Shown here in pieces: positions 29,278-38,789 of a stretch of 64,000 bases of DNA. Below the pieces are notes generated by a model, which saw only the letters and a program-made list of their open reading frames with translations, did not search any database and was not told the DNA's origin. Origin of the DNA: Halalkalibacter krulwichiae (GTDB lineage Bacteria > Bacillota > Bacilli > Bacillales > Bacillaceae_D); the NCBI RefSeq assembly GCF_002109385.1, contig NZ_CP020814.1:3061501-3125500 (forward strand), in the 5' to 3' direction. A program made the translations under genes and the position numbers. Position 1 is the first letter of the stretch. Every line of letters begins with the position of its first letter.

Positions 29278-30458
29278 CTATCTCATCATTATCGACAAGT
29301 TTCCAGCGGCTACCATGATGGTGATTGCTAGGAAGAACATGAGACAAACGATTGCCATTGCAGCGAAGACAAAGATAACGGCTTTGCCAATTATTGATAA
29401 GCATTCTATGATCGGTCCTCCCCTAGTGGTTGAAGGACTGCCGCTGATAAATTAAAGATAATGGCTAATGATAGAACTTTTAGTGCTGGGAAGGCACATA
29501 ACATTAATAGAATGCCAAGTCCTGCTATTCCAATCGTATTTTTCAATAAAACCGAAGCTGAAAGAACCGTATCTGCTGCATCTGTAAACATTCTTCCTAT
29601 TACCGGAACAAAGTTTCCCGCTATAAACTTCGCCGTTCTTACTGTTATCCCATCAGCGACTGACGTTGCCGCTCCTTGAACAGAAATAACGCCTAGAAAG
29701 ATGGTCAGAAATACACCTAATGTACCTACAGCGAAATTCCTTAAGAAATTAGCTAATTTTGTCACTTTGTAATGATCCGTAAGTGTAGAGACAATGCTTA
29801 AGACAGCTGATAAAAATAATAAAGGCAATACAAAATGTTGAATGAGTAAGCCGCTTGTGTTAACTAAAAATATAATTAAAGGATGAAACAAAGCAGCTGA
29901 GGTCACACTTCCTATTGCAGCCATCATTGCAAGCAATAACGGCAAAAGGGCAATCATGAAATGGATCATATTGTTTATTGCATCAGCAGCGTAAGTAATC
30001 GCCACATGAAAACTATTTAAGGCAATGATCATGAGAACCATATACGTGATCGCATAAGCAACTTTACTAATTGTATGCTGTTCAAAAGCGTTTTGTAAGG
30101 ATTGGAGAATCATACAAAATATCGTTAGTAAAATAAGAGACCCTAACAACTTTCCATTTACGAGTAGTTCATGTAATAAAAACCGAATAAGGCCAACTCC
30201 CCATTCCTTCATAGAGAACTGTTTTTCACCGCTGACGAATTCCATGAAAGTGCCTTTTTGACTTTCCGGTAAAAAGCCACCGTATTCGGTTGATATCTCC
30301 TCCCAAAATGCGCGCACTTCATCTAATTGCAGTTGCTCCATTTGTTTTTCAACAAACCCTTGCTCATCTAACGGTTCACTTTCAGCATAACTGACGGGTA
30401 TAAATAAAAGCAGAACGGAAGCTACGATGATTCCTTGGATGATGAACCGTAAGTTCAC
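29278..30458 (-). pseudogene. spoIIIAE: Stage III sporulation protein AE (SpoIIIAE), frameshift near the C-terminus
   Basis: Polytopic membrane protein of the sporulation channel. A signal peptide (IIQGIIVASVLLLFIPVSYAES) and about seven hydrophobic segments are seen. The frame from 30458 stops at 29406 after QPLGEDRS (350 aa). The conserved C-terminus (IIECLSIIGKAVIF, then MFFLAITIMVAAGN and a final IMMR) is present in the next frame and ends at 29278. One extra G in the G4 run at 29420-29423 would restore QPLGGGPIIECL and give 393 aa, near the B. subtilis length. A homopolymer miscount is the likeliest cause. Confidence 0.88.
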
Positions 30459-30476
30459 GCTTGTCCCTCCTTTTCT

Positions 30477-30866
30477 TTATGACGGCAAAAGAGCGAGTAC
30501 CATCTCAATTACAGCCGTTAAAATCGGGATTGCCATAACTAAAATAAGTATTTTTCCAGCTAGTTCAATTTTGGAGGCAATGGCAGCTTGTCCGGCATCT
30601 TTTGCAATTTGTGCTCCAAACTCAGCGATATAGGCGATTCCAATTATTTTTAAAATGGTTTGCAAATACATCATGTTCATATTTGCTTGCTCAGCTATCC
30701 CTTCAAGCATTGCGATTATTTTTGCAATTTCATCTATTAAAAACAGAAAGATAAGGACACCGACAAATACAGTTAATAGAAAAGCAAATAATGGCTTTTG
30801 CTCTTTCACTACTAAGGCTAGGAAGGTTGCGATCAGCCCTAACCCGACAATTTGGATAATATCAAT
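30477..30866 (-). CDS. spoIIIAD: Stage III sporulation protein AD (SpoIIIAD), probable ATT start
   Basis: Small membrane protein (129 aa) with about three helices; the block LKIIGIAYIAEFGAQIAKDAGQ is family-specific. The frame has GTG at 30809, but that start would cut off DIIQIVGLGLIATFLALVV, which matches the known N-terminus. In that frame a TGA precedes GTT GCG ATT GAT. ATT at 30866 is the only plausible initiator, with GGGGG 9 nt upstream. AUU starts are rare but known (infC). It follows the spoIIIAC stop closely, so it may rely on translational coupling. Confidence 0.85.
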   Translation of the reverse strand: MDIIQIVGLGLIATFLALVVKEQKPLFAFLLTVFVGVLIFLFLIDEIAKIIAMLEGIAEQANMNMMYLQTILKIIGIAYIAEFGAQIAKDAGQAAIASKIELAGKILILVMAIPILTAVIEMVLALLPS

Positions 30867-30879
30867 CGCAACTCACCCC

Positions 30880-31083
30880 CTATCCCTGGAACAGGAACAC
30901 ACCTTTTATTTTTTGGAAAAGATCATCTACAATAGTAGCAACCATATATAAAACTACAACAAATCCAATCAACGTTACCCAATGTGCCCAATCCTCTTTT
31001 CCCATCTGTTTTAAAACTGTGTGAATCATCGCTACAACAATACCTATCCCTGCTATCTGAAAAATGGTGTTAACATCGTACAC
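30880..31083 (-). CDS. spoIIIAC: Stage III sporulation protein AC (SpoIIIAC)
   Basis: 67-aa protein with two membrane helices, beginning VYDVNTIFQIAGIGIVV and ending VDDLFQKIKGVFLFQG, close to the B. subtilis protein. I chose GTG 31083 because GGAGGAG lies at the proper distance; the frame is open to 31104, which would place the start inside the ribosome site. Confidence 0.92.
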   Translation of the reverse strand: MYDVNTIFQIAGIGIVVAMIHTVLKQMGKEDWAHWVTLIGFVVVLYMVATIVDDLFQKIKGVFLFQG

Positions 31084-31118
31084 CACAACCTCTCCTCCTC
31101 CCAATCAACGCTTGTTCA

Positions 31119-31631
31119 TTAAATCAACAGAATGACAATTAACAACCCTGATAAGAAACCTAAACTTTTTAACATTCGCTCATATCGATATTGACGATCT
31201 TTTGCTTCTTGTTCTTCCCTTTCAAGATGGGCAAGAGTTAACTTAATCTGTTTTTGTTGTTGTTCTCTATCGTGTTGACCAAGAGTTGCACCAAATTGCA
31301 TCATTACTTCTTTTTCACTATCAAGCATTGACGTGAACGCCCACGTTTCATTTAAGCTTTTTTCCCACGCTTCAAATGCTGTTATCTGTTCTTTTATTAA
31401 TCGATCAGCAAATTTTTCAAAGAAAAGAGAGATCGGTTCTGGCATTTGTTTGGCTAAATGACTACTTGCCTCAGCAAGTGGTGTTAATCCATACATAATT
31501 TCTGCCTCAAGTGACTGTATCGCCACTTTTAATTGCCGGAGCTGTCTAGGCCTCTCACTAAGTCGTTTGGCAAATTCAAACCCAAGCCAAGTTGTAACAA
31601 GGATGATAAGCAATGCACCGATAAGCTTCAC
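31119..31631 (-). CDS. spoIIIAB: Stage III sporulation protein AB (SpoIIIAB)
   Basis: 170-aa protein with an N-terminal helix (LIGALLIILVTTWLGFEFA), a charged helical middle and a C-terminal membrane segment (LGFLSGLLIVILLI). The layout resembles type II secretion F-like proteins, as described for SpoIIIAB. It overlaps spoIIIAA by 4 bp. Confidence 0.93.
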   Translation of the reverse strand: MKLIGALLIILVTTWLGFEFAKRLSERPRQLRQLKVAIQSLEAEIMYGLTPLAEASSHLAKQMPEPISLFFEKFADRLIKEQITAFEAWEKSLNETWAFTSMLDSEKEVMMQFGATLGQHDREQQQKQIKLTLAHLEREEQEAKDRQYRYERMLKSLGFLSGLLIVILLI

Positions 31632-32560
31632 TTCACCATCACCACGTCTCTTTTCTGTTGGTTTCGGATGCGACGGATGATCCCAGCGCGATCCGTCCTT
31701 GTTAACTCAACACATCTCTCAAATGCTTTTATGTCAAGAAGGGATTTCATAGCAGGTCGTCGTTCAATGTCTTCAAGCGATATACCGTGAGCGGTTGTCA
31801 TTACTTTCACACCTGCGTGCAAAGCTTCTTGTACAGCATAAACATCTTCATCTCTCCCAATTTCATCAACTACAATTACATCAGGACTCATTGATCTAAT
31901 GAGCATCATCATTCCTTCGGCTTTGGGGCATCCGTCAAGAACATCTACCCTTGGCCCAAGTTCTAATTGTGGGACCCCCTTCATACTTGCAGCTATTTCT
32001 GATCGCTCGTCCACAATTCCAACTTTTAAGGGAGGAATTTTCTTACTAGGCATCCCAACACTAATTAACCTTGCGACATCTCGGAGTAACGTAGTTTTTC
32101 CCGTTTGTGGGGCTCCAATAAAAAGTGTATTTAGCCACCTCTGATCATATAAATGTGAAATTAATCGTTCTGCCACACCAATTGTCTGCCTGGCAATTCG
32201 GATGTTAAAGGAGCTAATATCCCTTAATGTCTTTACTTGGCCTCGGTCAAGTACAACTTTTCCAGCTAACCCGACGCGATGCCCTCCTTTTATCGTTATG
32301 AACCCTCTCCGTAATTCTTCCTCAAATGCATACATCGAGTATTGACTTAACTGATTTAACAAAAATTTCGCATCATCAGCTGATACGATGTATAACTTGT
32401 CTAATGTGCTAGGGTAATAAGGAATTCCACCGGCGATCACTTCAAGTGGCCGTCCGACACGTAAGCGGATTTCTTCAGTTCTTTCTACAGTCATTGGTTC
32501 TAACCGTTTTATTACTTCTCGAATGGTTACAGGTAAAATTTCTGCGACATCTCGTAACAT
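31628..32560 (-). CDS. spoIIIAA: Stage III sporulation protein AA (SpoIIIAA), ATPase
   Basis: Secretion-type ATPase (310 aa) thought to power the mother-cell side of the channel. Walker A is GAPQTGKTT near residue 145; Walker B is DVIVVDEIG, followed by an arginine-rich region. An N-terminal R3H/KH-like part precedes it. It is the first gene of the eight-gene operon. A sigma-E promoter is expected in or near yqhV, but I could not place it reliably. Confidence 0.95.
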   Translation of the reverse strand: MLRDVAEILPVTIREVIKRLEPMTVERTEEIRLRVGRPLEVIAGGIPYYPSTLDKLYIVSADDAKFLLNQLSQYSMYAFEEELRRGFITIKGGHRVGLAGKVVLDRGQVKTLRDISSFNIRIARQTIGVAERLISHLYDQRWLNTLFIGAPQTGKTTLLRDVARLISVGMPSKKIPPLKVGIVDERSEIAASMKGVPQLELGPRVDVLDGCPKAEGMMMLIRSMSPDVIVVDEIGRDEDVYAVQEALHAGVKVMTTAHGISLEDIERRPAMKSLLDIKAFERCVELTRTDRAGIIRRIRNQQKRDVVMVK

Positions 32561-32574
32561 TTCCGCTACCCTCC

Positions 32575-32856
32575 TTACTTCCTAATCCCAATTAAAATTA
32601 ATAAAACTCCAGCTCCAATAAATACAAATTTTGATATAGAGAGTCGATCTGACATGCCAATAAGACCGATTGCTACTGATGCAATAAATATAGTTGGTCC
32701 AATTAGTGCAAGCATCGCATTTAAAGCCACAGCTTTTTCAATGCTATTGAATTTTAGAATCAGTCCTGCTACAGTCAGCTCAATTAATCCTGAAATAAGG
32801 CGTAAGGCCACCATTACAAGTAAAGTCATTTCAATTGTGAAGAACCACGTTTTCAT
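32575..32856 (-). CDS. yqhV: YqhV family membrane protein (DUF2619)
   Basis: 93-aa hydrophobic protein with three membrane segments, immediately before spoIIIAA as in B. subtilis yqhV. The start MKTWFFTIEMTLLVMVALRLISG and the NSIEKAVALNAMLALIGP loop fit. Function unknown; its position suggests co-expression with the spoIIIA operon. Confidence 0.85.
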   Translation of the reverse strand: MKTWFFTIEMTLLVMVALRLISGLIELTVAGLILKFNSIEKAVALNAMLALIGPTIFIASVAIGLIGMSDRLSISKFVFIGAGVLLILIGIRK

Positions 32857-32918
32857 TCTGCCACCTCAACTAAAAGTTCACTTTGTACAACCTATGAAAT
32901 TAAAAGACTGTTCAGAAC

Positions 32919-32960
32919 AAAAAAAGGCAAGCTAGTTCAACTTTCACTAGTTTGCCTTTT
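32919..32960 (-). terminator. Second terminator downstream of efp
   Basis: AAAAGGCAA.CTAGT...ACTAG.TTGCCTTTT inverted repeat with a T-run on the minus strand. It follows the stronger terminator at 32999-33040. Confidence 0.65.
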
Positions 32961-32998
32961 CGAATTATTATTTTCTTTACATCTATCGATAAGAAAAA

Positions 32999-33040
32999 AG
33001 CGACAAGTCAATTCTTACGAACCTGACTTGTCGCTTTTTT
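32999..33040. terminator. Strong bidirectional terminator after efp
   Basis: AAGCGACAAGTCA...TGACTTGTCGCTT stem flanked by A and T runs. Confidence 0.85.
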
Positions 33041-33045
33041 CTTAT

Positions 33046-33603
33046 TTATGCACGAGATACATAAGCACTGTTACGCGTGTCAATTACAAGAACATCACCT
33101 TGATTCACAAAGAAAGGAACTTGAACAGTTAGGCCTGTTTCAAGAGTAGCTGGCTTCGTGCCTCCAGAAGCTGTATCACCTTTAATTCCAGGTTCTGTTT
33201 CTGTTACTTCAAGCTCCACTGTGTTTGGAACTTCAACACCTAACGTTTCGCCTTGAAAGCTCATAATTTGAACAACCATGTTTTCTTTTAAAAACTTCAA
33301 TTCATGTTCAATTTGCGCTGTTGCTAATTCAATTTGCTCATAAGATTCGTTATCCATGAACGTGTGCATGTCACCGCTAGCATATAGGTAAGCCATACGA
33401 CGATTTTCAATATGTGCTTTAGAAACCTTTTCTCCAGCACGGAATGTTTTTTCTTGTACTGAACCAGTACGTAAGTTACGAAGCTTCGAACGAACAAAAG
33501 CCGCTCCTTTACCTGGTTTTACATGTTGGAATTCCATTACTTGCCAAAGGCCATTATCTACTTCAATTGTTAAACCTGTTTTAAAATCATTTACTGAGAT
33601 CAT
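33046..33603 (-). CDS. efp: Elongation factor P
   Basis: 185-aa translation factor that rescues ribosomes stalled on polyproline. It shows the KOW-like N-terminal domain with [17 protein letters not shown] (the modified lysine is in this loop), then two OB domains, ending [18 protein letters not shown] chose ATG 33603 (MISVNDFK) with GGAGG 7 nt upstream; the frame is open to 33654 but that extension is not conserved. It follows the Xaa-Pro peptidase gene, as in B. subtilis. Confidence 0.97.
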   Translation of the reverse strand: MISVNDFKTGLTIEVDNGLWQVMEFQHVKPGKGAAFVRSKLRNLRTGSVQEKTFRAGEKVSKAHIENRRMAYLYASGDMHTFMDNESYEQIELATAQIEHELKFLKENMVVQIMSFQGETLGVEVPNTVELEVTETEPGIKGDTASGGTKPATLETGLTVQVPFFVNQGDVLVIDTRNSAYVSRA

Positions 33604-33695
33604 TATTATTCCTCCATCTTCATCCAAATTACTTGGACATTCAGTCACAACCATAACTATACCACAGGTTGGAAAAACTTTCTCCCCATAATTAA

Positions 33696-34766
33696 CTACT
33701 CACCGACAATTACTAACTCTTTCGTAGAATGAGTGAATGTTTTATTCCCATCTGTGGTAATGAGCGTATCATCTTCAATCCTTGTGCCGCCTACTCCCGA
33801 AATATAAATGCCTGGTTCTACTGTAACGATCATCCCTGGTTTTAAGATCGTATCTGACTTCATAGAAAGACTCGGAGCTTCGTGGACTTCCATCCCTAAA
33901 CCATGACCAGTAGAATGACCAAAATAATCTCCATAACCTTTTTCTGTAATGTAATCTCTTGTTAATGCATCAGCTTCTCTACCTGTTAACCCTGGTTTGA
34001 TTCCCTTCATACCACGTAGTTGCGCTTCTAATACAGTATGATAAATTTCTTTTAGCTCATCGCTGACATTTCCTACAGCAACCGTTCTTGTGATATCTGA
34101 ACAATAGCCATTTAAATATGCCCCAAAATCCAAAGTAACCAACTCACCGCTTGCAATCACTTTCTCACTTGCTACACCGTGTGGAAGAGCTGACCTATAA
34201 CCGGATGCCACAATAATATCAAAGGAAGAACTTGTTGCGCCTTGCTTTCTCATGAAAAACTCAAGTTCATTTGAAACCGCTAACTCTGTTATTCCCGGTT
34301 TAATAAATGAAAGAATATGTTCAAATGCTGCATCAGCAATATTCGCAGCATCTTGAATCATTTTCACTTCTTTTTCGTCTTTAATTATTCTTAGCTCTTC
34401 GACTAATCCAGAGATAGGAACAAGAACAGCTCCTTCAATATGTTCTGAATAGCTTTGATGTGCTTCATATGTAAGAAATGATTGTTCAAAACCTACCTTT
34501 TTCAACCCTAACTTTTCAATTTGATTGGCAACCTCTAGGATAATGGGCCCCGTATGCTGAACAATTTCAAAACCCTTTGCCTGCTCTTTCGCTTGATCTA
34601 CATAACGAAAATCAGTGATAAAGATGGCTTTCTTTTCTGAGATAAGTGCCACTCCTGCAGTTCCAGTAAAGTTAGTCATATAACGACGATTATACGGACT
34701 TGTAATTAATAAACTGTCAATTTCTGAACCCTTAAGTTTAGAACGTAATGCTTCAATTCGACTCAT
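33696..34766 (-). CDS. papA: Xaa-Pro aminopeptidase/dipeptidase (YqhT, PapA)
   Basis: Metallopeptidase of the M24 family (356 aa) that cleaves peptides with proline in position 2. An N-terminal creatinase-like domain precedes the pita-bread catalytic domain; metal ligands are in [38 protein letters not shown] and TRIEDD. I chose ATG 34766 (MSRIEAL) because AAAGGAG is 8 nt upstream; GTG 34772 would be too close. It is paired with efp. Confidence 0.93.
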   Translation of the reverse strand: MSRIEALRSKLKGSEIDSLLITSPYNRRYMTNFTGTAGVALISEKKAIFITDFRYVDQAKEQAKGFEIVQHTGPIILEVANQIEKLGLKKVGFEQSFLTYEAHQSYSEHIEGAVLVPISGLVEELRIIKDEKEVKMIQDAANIADAAFEHILSFIKPGITELAVSNELEFFMRKQGATSSSFDIIVASGYRSALPHGVASEKVIASGELVTLDFGAYLNGYCSDITRTVAVGNVSDELKEIYHTVLEAQLRGMKGIKPGLTGREADALTRDYITEKGYGDYFGHSTGHGLGMEVHEAPSLSMKSDTILKPGMIVTVEPGIYISGVGGTRIEDDTLITTDGNKTFTHSTKELVIVGE

Positions 34767-34878
34767 CTTCACATCTCCTTTAACAGTACTACATTTAGAA
34801 GTCCCAATGTCCTCTATAAATCGAAAAGGACTTGAGTCTATCTCTCCTCATTGTAGCACAAAGTTCATCGAGAGAAGC

Positions 34879-35343
34879 CTACGCATTTCTACGTTGCTCT
34901 GCATATTCATATGAAATGGAATAACCAATAAAAGTACCGTATAGCACATAAAGACACATTGACGTAATGATCGTATTAATATCCAAATTTTGTACAGATT
35001 TCAGTCCTGGGAACAGCGGATTTAACACATAAAAGACAAGTAACCATAGAACAAAACCAAAACCTATCCCAACCCAAACTTTATTAATCTTTTGCAACGT
35101 AAATCTATACAGAAAAGCTACACCAATAGACAAGATTGATATAACAACTACACCTACTAATTGTCCTATATACGTATCCTTCCAATCACCTAACGCAAAA
35201 GGCATCAAAGCTAACGCAGGACCGACTCTTATAAAATGAAAATAGAAGGTTAAATATCCAATTAGCGACCAAATTAACCCACCAAATAATCCTATTAAAG
35301 CAACTTTTGTTGGATATCTCAATTGAGCTTGTTCTTTTTCCAA
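34879..35343 (-). CDS. yqhR: YqhR family conserved membrane protein
   Basis: 154-aa protein with four membrane segments, no known function. It sits upstream of papA-efp, where yqhR is found in B. subtilis. I chose TTG 35343, since GGAGG is 8 nt upstream; GTG 35352 would overlap the ribosome site. The C-terminal YGTFIGYSISYEY is typical. Confidence 0.82.
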   Translation of the reverse strand: MEKEQAQLRYPTKVALIGLFGGLIWSLIGYLTFYFHFIRVGPALALMPFALGDWKDTYIGQLVGVVVISILSIGVAFLYRFTLQKINKVWVGIGFGFVLWLLVFYVLNPLFPGLKSVQNLDINTIITSMCLYVLYGTFIGYSISYEYAEQRRNA

Positions 35344-35623
35344 CTTTACCACCTCCGCCCTTTAGTATGTCCGGAAGTAAAGTTGAAAAGTCATAAAAAA
35401 TAACTCGTCTCTTGTGAATGAAAGCGCTATACATTGGGTATACTATTAAAAAAATGTTTTCTTCAATGCAGCTATTCTAATGGAGGATTTTAAGAAATTC
35501 ATGTAGAATTAATTTACTAGGAGAGAAGTTCACCTTTTCATTCTAACGTCTTTATTACCTTTTCATGAAATAATTACTTCTAAAGAAATAAAATCATTGA
35601 CTTATATTGGGGGGTGCAGATAA

Positions 35624-36034
35624 ATGCGTTCGATTATGAAGTACATGATTCCTGCCGTATTATTTTTTGCCGCTATCGGTTTAGGTTACGAACTTATCTT
35701 CAATCCGTTAGGTTTTCTAACTAGAATCTTAATGATAGTTGGTTTTATTGCCGTGATTTTTCTCATCTATAGATGGTTTATGGCTAGGAAATACGGTGTT
35801 CCTCTTTTCCCTACACAAACAGGACCGAGTCGCGCGCAATTAAAAAAGGCGAAAAGAACGAGTACTCATCGGCAAGCTTCGACACCCGCTACGGCTACAT
35901 TTAAAAGTAAAAAGCCAAGTACCCTCTCATCAAAAAGGAAGCAAGTTCGTCCGGTTAAAAAACGACGTGAAGATCATAATTTAACTGTTATTGAAGGAAA
36001 GAAAAATAAAAAGAAGAATCGAGCGTTTTTTTAA
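35624..36034 (+). CDS. yqhP: SA1362 family protein (YqhP-like)
   Basis: 136-aa protein with two membrane segments in the first 50 residues and a very basic, Lys/Arg/Ser/Thr-rich tail (KAKRTSTHRQ...KRKQVRPVKKRRED). The N-terminal pattern and the place match the SA1362/YqhP family of unknown function. It is divergent from yqhR and convergent with the patatin-like gene; a hairpin (AAAACACTCGATTC region) lies at the shared end. Confidence 0.8.
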   Translation: MRSIMKYMIPAVLFFAAIGLGYELIFNPLGFLTRILMIVGFIAVIFLIYRWFMARKYGVPLFPTQTGPSRAQLKKAKRTSTHRQASTPATATFKSKKPSTLSSKRKQVRPVKKRREDHNLTVIEGKKNKKKNRAFF

Positions 36035-36049
36035 AACACTCGATTCTTT

Positions 36050-36946
36050 TTAATAGCTCCAATTCTTTAAGAAATGTCCAGTTTCTTCTTTTCCTAACAC
36101 AACCAATTGTTCCTTTTGTTCATCTGTTAATTCAAAATCTGTTGCCTTTACATCTAGGATTGGGATGAACACAACATTTTTAGCATCATCTGCATCTACA
36201 TATTTCAAATCATGAGCTGAAGTCATTGTTTCAAATAGAGCTCGGTACATTGTAACGGCATTATTTATTTTCTTTGGTGGCATTTCGCTCATTTCTGGCT
36301 TTAAATGAAATCCAATCACCGGACGCTTCCACCTTTTTATATTCCCATCCATAAATAACCATAAAGGAAAATTACTTAACAAGCCTCCATCAACGATATA
36401 AGAAGCTTTCCCCCCACTTCCCCGGTCATAAATTTTCACTGGTTCGAAGAAAAAAGGAATACTGCAACTCATACGAATAGCACGAGCAACAGAAAATTTT
36501 TCTGGTATTACTCCATAGTTCTGTAAATCATCAGGAAGAACAAGCAGTTTCCCCTTTGTTAGATCAGATGCAATTATACGTAACGAGCCTTTTGGTAAGT
36601 CTCCAAATGTCCTTACTCCTTTAGCGGCTAGCACATCTTTCAGCCAAGCCTCAAGCGCATTTCCTTTATATAACCCTAATCGAAAGTAAATATGAATCCA
36701 TTTAGCTATCGTGAAAGGGAGTACCGACATTCTTTCATCTTTAAATGACTCTAATTCTAATTCGTCTAAAAGTGTAAATAGTTCATCACTCGTATATCCT
36801 ACTTTAATTAATGCAGCTACAATGGCTCCAGCACTTGTACCTGCCAATCGGTCAAACGTATAACCTCTCTCTTCCATCTCCTGTAAGGCGCCAACAAACG
36901 CAAAAGCTTTGACACCCCCACCAGCAAATACTCCATCTATCATCAT
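36050..36946 (-). CDS. yqhO: Patatin-like phospholipase family protein (YqhO)
   Basis: 298-aa predicted lipid acyl hydrolase with the patatin catalytic dyad: the oxyanion hole GGGVKAF near residue 8, nucleophile Ser in GTSAG (about residue 38) and Asp in VDGGLLSNFPLW. No signal peptide, so likely cytosolic. The substrate is unknown. It lies upstream of no clear operon partner; mntR follows divergently spaced on its upstream side on the same strand. Confidence 0.9.
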   Translation of the reverse strand: MMIDGVFAGGGVKAFAFVGALQEMEERGYTFDRLAGTSAGAIVAALIKVGYTSDELFTLLDELELESFKDERMSVLPFTIAKWIHIYFRLGLYKGNALEAWLKDVLAAKGVRTFGDLPKGSLRIIASDLTKGKLLVLPDDLQNYGVIPEKFSVARAIRMSCSIPFFFEPVKIYDRGSGGKASYIVDGGLLSNFPLWLFMDGNIKRWKRPVIGFHLKPEMSEMPPKKINNAVTMYRALFETMTSAHDLKYVDADDAKNVVFIPILDVKATDFELTDEQKEQLVVLGKEETGHFLKNWSY

Positions 36947-37007
36947 ACGTTATCCCCCTCCCATTTACACCTTATGAAGAAAAAAAGGAGGGACGACCAT
37001 AAAAATA

Positions 37008-37044
37008 AAAAAACATCCACAATATTGTTGCGGATGTCATTTTT
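37008..37044 (-). terminator. Terminator after mntR
   Basis: ACATCC.CAA...TTG.GGATGT stem and a T7 run on the minus strand just after the mntR stop. Confidence 0.75.
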
Positions 37045-37463
37045 TATTCTTCATTTTGTTTTTGAATATCTCTTAACGCCTTCACCCTAGCTTCTTGCTC
37101 TTGAAAATATTGTACAAGATCTCCTATTCGGTCAATTGCATCCCAACTTAGGTGATGCTCAATCCCTTCAACATCTTGATAAATATGAGAGTCATCAACA
37201 CCAATGATTCGCATAAAATCCTCTAATAGTTCATGACGATAAACTAGACGTTTCCCAATTTTCTTCCCTTTTGATGTCAGAACCAATCCACGATATCGTT
37301 CGTAGATTAAGTATTCACTTTTATCGAGCTTCTGAACCATTTTTGTTACTGAAGAAGGGTGGACTTCTAATGCCTCTGCGATATCGGAAACTCTGGCGTA
37401 GCCTTTCTCCTCTATCAACATGTAAATTCGCTCTAAATAATCTTCCATACTCGGTGTTGGCAT
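37044..37463 (-). CDS. mntR: Manganese-responsive transcriptional repressor MntR
   Basis: DtxR-family regulator (139 aa) of manganese uptake. All known B. subtilis MntR metal ligands can be read at the same positions: D8, E11, H77, E99, E102 and H103. The winged-helix domain covers about 1-70 and the dimerisation domain about 75-135. GGAGGGG precedes the ATG. It lies between splB and yqhO. Confidence 0.96.
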   Translation of the reverse strand: MPTPSMEDYLERIYMLIEEKGYARVSDIAEALEVHPSSVTKMVQKLDKSEYLIYERYRGLVLTSKGKKIGKRLVYRHELLEDFMRIIGVDDSHIYQDVEGIEHHLSWDAIDRIGDLVQYFQEQEARVKALRDIQKQNEE

Positions 37464-37616
37464 AGTGTCCCCTCCGTTTTATTCGCCTAACTAGGCAGTG
37501 CTTAAATAAATTTCTTATTATAAGCCTATTCTGTATTTAAAGTAAGTGTTAATAATATGTACACCACTATTAGTTTACAACAGAATACACGAAAGTGACA
37601 ATCTTACTAGACAAGT

Positions 37617-38642
37617 TTACGTAAAATATTCCATTTTTGCTTCAGGAAAAAAGCGATCGATATAAGTTTGAATGGTTTCTTTTAAGTCACCGGCTTGATC
37701 ATCTTTATAGACATATTTCCCTCTTCCATACCTTCCCCATTTATACTTACGTTCCTCTTCATTCATTTCTAGCTTAGATTTTGGATAGCGCTTTTGAATG
37801 ATATTTTTTGCTGTCTTCGTAAAACGATGCTGAATTAGTTCAAACGTTAAATCCTTTTTCGCATACGGTGGTAAAATCGCTTCTAAACGTTCAAATAATT
37901 CATGATACCCTTCTTTCCAACCATCATGCAAAATCAAAGGAGCTACTATAAAGCCAAGTGGATAGTCTGCTTTTGCAACTTTCCCTGCTGCTTCTATTCG
38001 TTCCAAAAATGATGACGTTCCAGGCTCAAATTGCTTAATAACATAATCAGAGTTTACACTAAAGCGAAAGCGTGTGTTCCCATTATGCTTAGCATCAAGT
38101 AGATGATCAACATGATGATACTTAGTCACAAATCGTAAGCGCCCTAAATCAGTTTGACCAATATGCTCAATTGTCTTTTTCAAGGAATGTGTAAGATGAT
38201 CAAGGCCTACTACATCCGAGGTACACGCTGCCTCAAATCGTGTAATTTCTGGACTTCTTTCTTCGATATATTTATCCGTAGCTTCAAAAATCTCATCAAG
38301 GTTCACATAAGTACGAATATATGGTTTATTGCCTAAAGTCGTTTGTAAATAACAATAATGACAATGTCCCATACAACCAGTTGCAAGGGGAAGAGCATAC
38401 TCAGCTGAAGGTTTCGATGTATCAAACTTCAATGTTTTTCTTACTCCAATTACTAACGTTGATTTAGCATTTCGATATTGTTGGAGATCATTATTTCCCG
38501 GAATATTCCTAACTTGATTATGTGAAGTGGTTTCTCGAATTTCCACACCTTCTTCTTCAAATTTCTCCTTTAGCTGACGACCTAAAGGATAATCAAGAGC
38601 TCGAGGTTCAATATAAACGAGTTGTGGTGTAAAAGCTTTCAA
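37617..38642 (-). CDS. splB: Spore photoproduct lyase
   Basis: Radical SAM enzyme (341 aa) that repairs the UV lesion specific to spores. The iron-sulfur cluster cysteines are C90, C94 and C97 (GCMGHCHYC). The catalytic hydrogen-donor cysteine is present at about residue 140 (EAACTSDVVG). The length matches B. subtilis SplB (342 aa). A splA gene is not present next to it. Expression is expected in the forespore; no sigma-G site is claimed. Confidence 0.96.
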   Translation of the reverse strand: MKAFTPQLVYIEPRALDYPLGRQLKEKFEEEGVEIRETTSHNQVRNIPGNNDLQQYRNAKSTLVIGVRKTLKFDTSKPSAEYALPLATGCMGHCHYCYLQTTLGNKPYIRTYVNLDEIFEATDKYIEERSPEITRFEAACTSDVVGLDHLTHSLKKTIEHIGQTDLGRLRFVTKYHHVDHLLDAKHNGNTRFRFSVNSDYVIKQFEPGTSSFLERIEAAGKVAKADYPLGFIVAPLILHDGWKEGYHELFERLEAILPPYAKKDLTFELIQHRFTKTAKNIIQKRYPKSKLEMNEEERKYKWGRYGRGKYVYKDDQAGDLKETIQTYIDRFFPEAKMEYFT

Positions 38643-38712
38643 AGCATGTGCCCCTCTCTTTTTTTTTATAGTTTGTGCACATCTTTTGAATTAAGACAAC
38701 CAGATAATAGAA

Positions 38713-38756
38713 AAAAGGTGGAACATAAAGAGTTAACCCCTTTATGCTCCACCTTA
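38713..38756 (-). terminator. Terminator after nrdJ
   Basis: AAGGTGGAACATAAAG...CTTTATGCTCCACCTT, a 16-bp near-perfect stem, between nrdJ and splB. Confidence 0.8.
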
Positions 38757-38789
38757 TTAAAATGTGTTAGTTTAAATAGGTGCGTAAAC

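Noticed and set aside
29165..29404. Open frame of 79 codons after spoIIIAE
   Set aside because: It is the wrong frame over the spoIIIAE C-terminus and the repeat. The conserved reading is the neighbouring frame ending at 29278.
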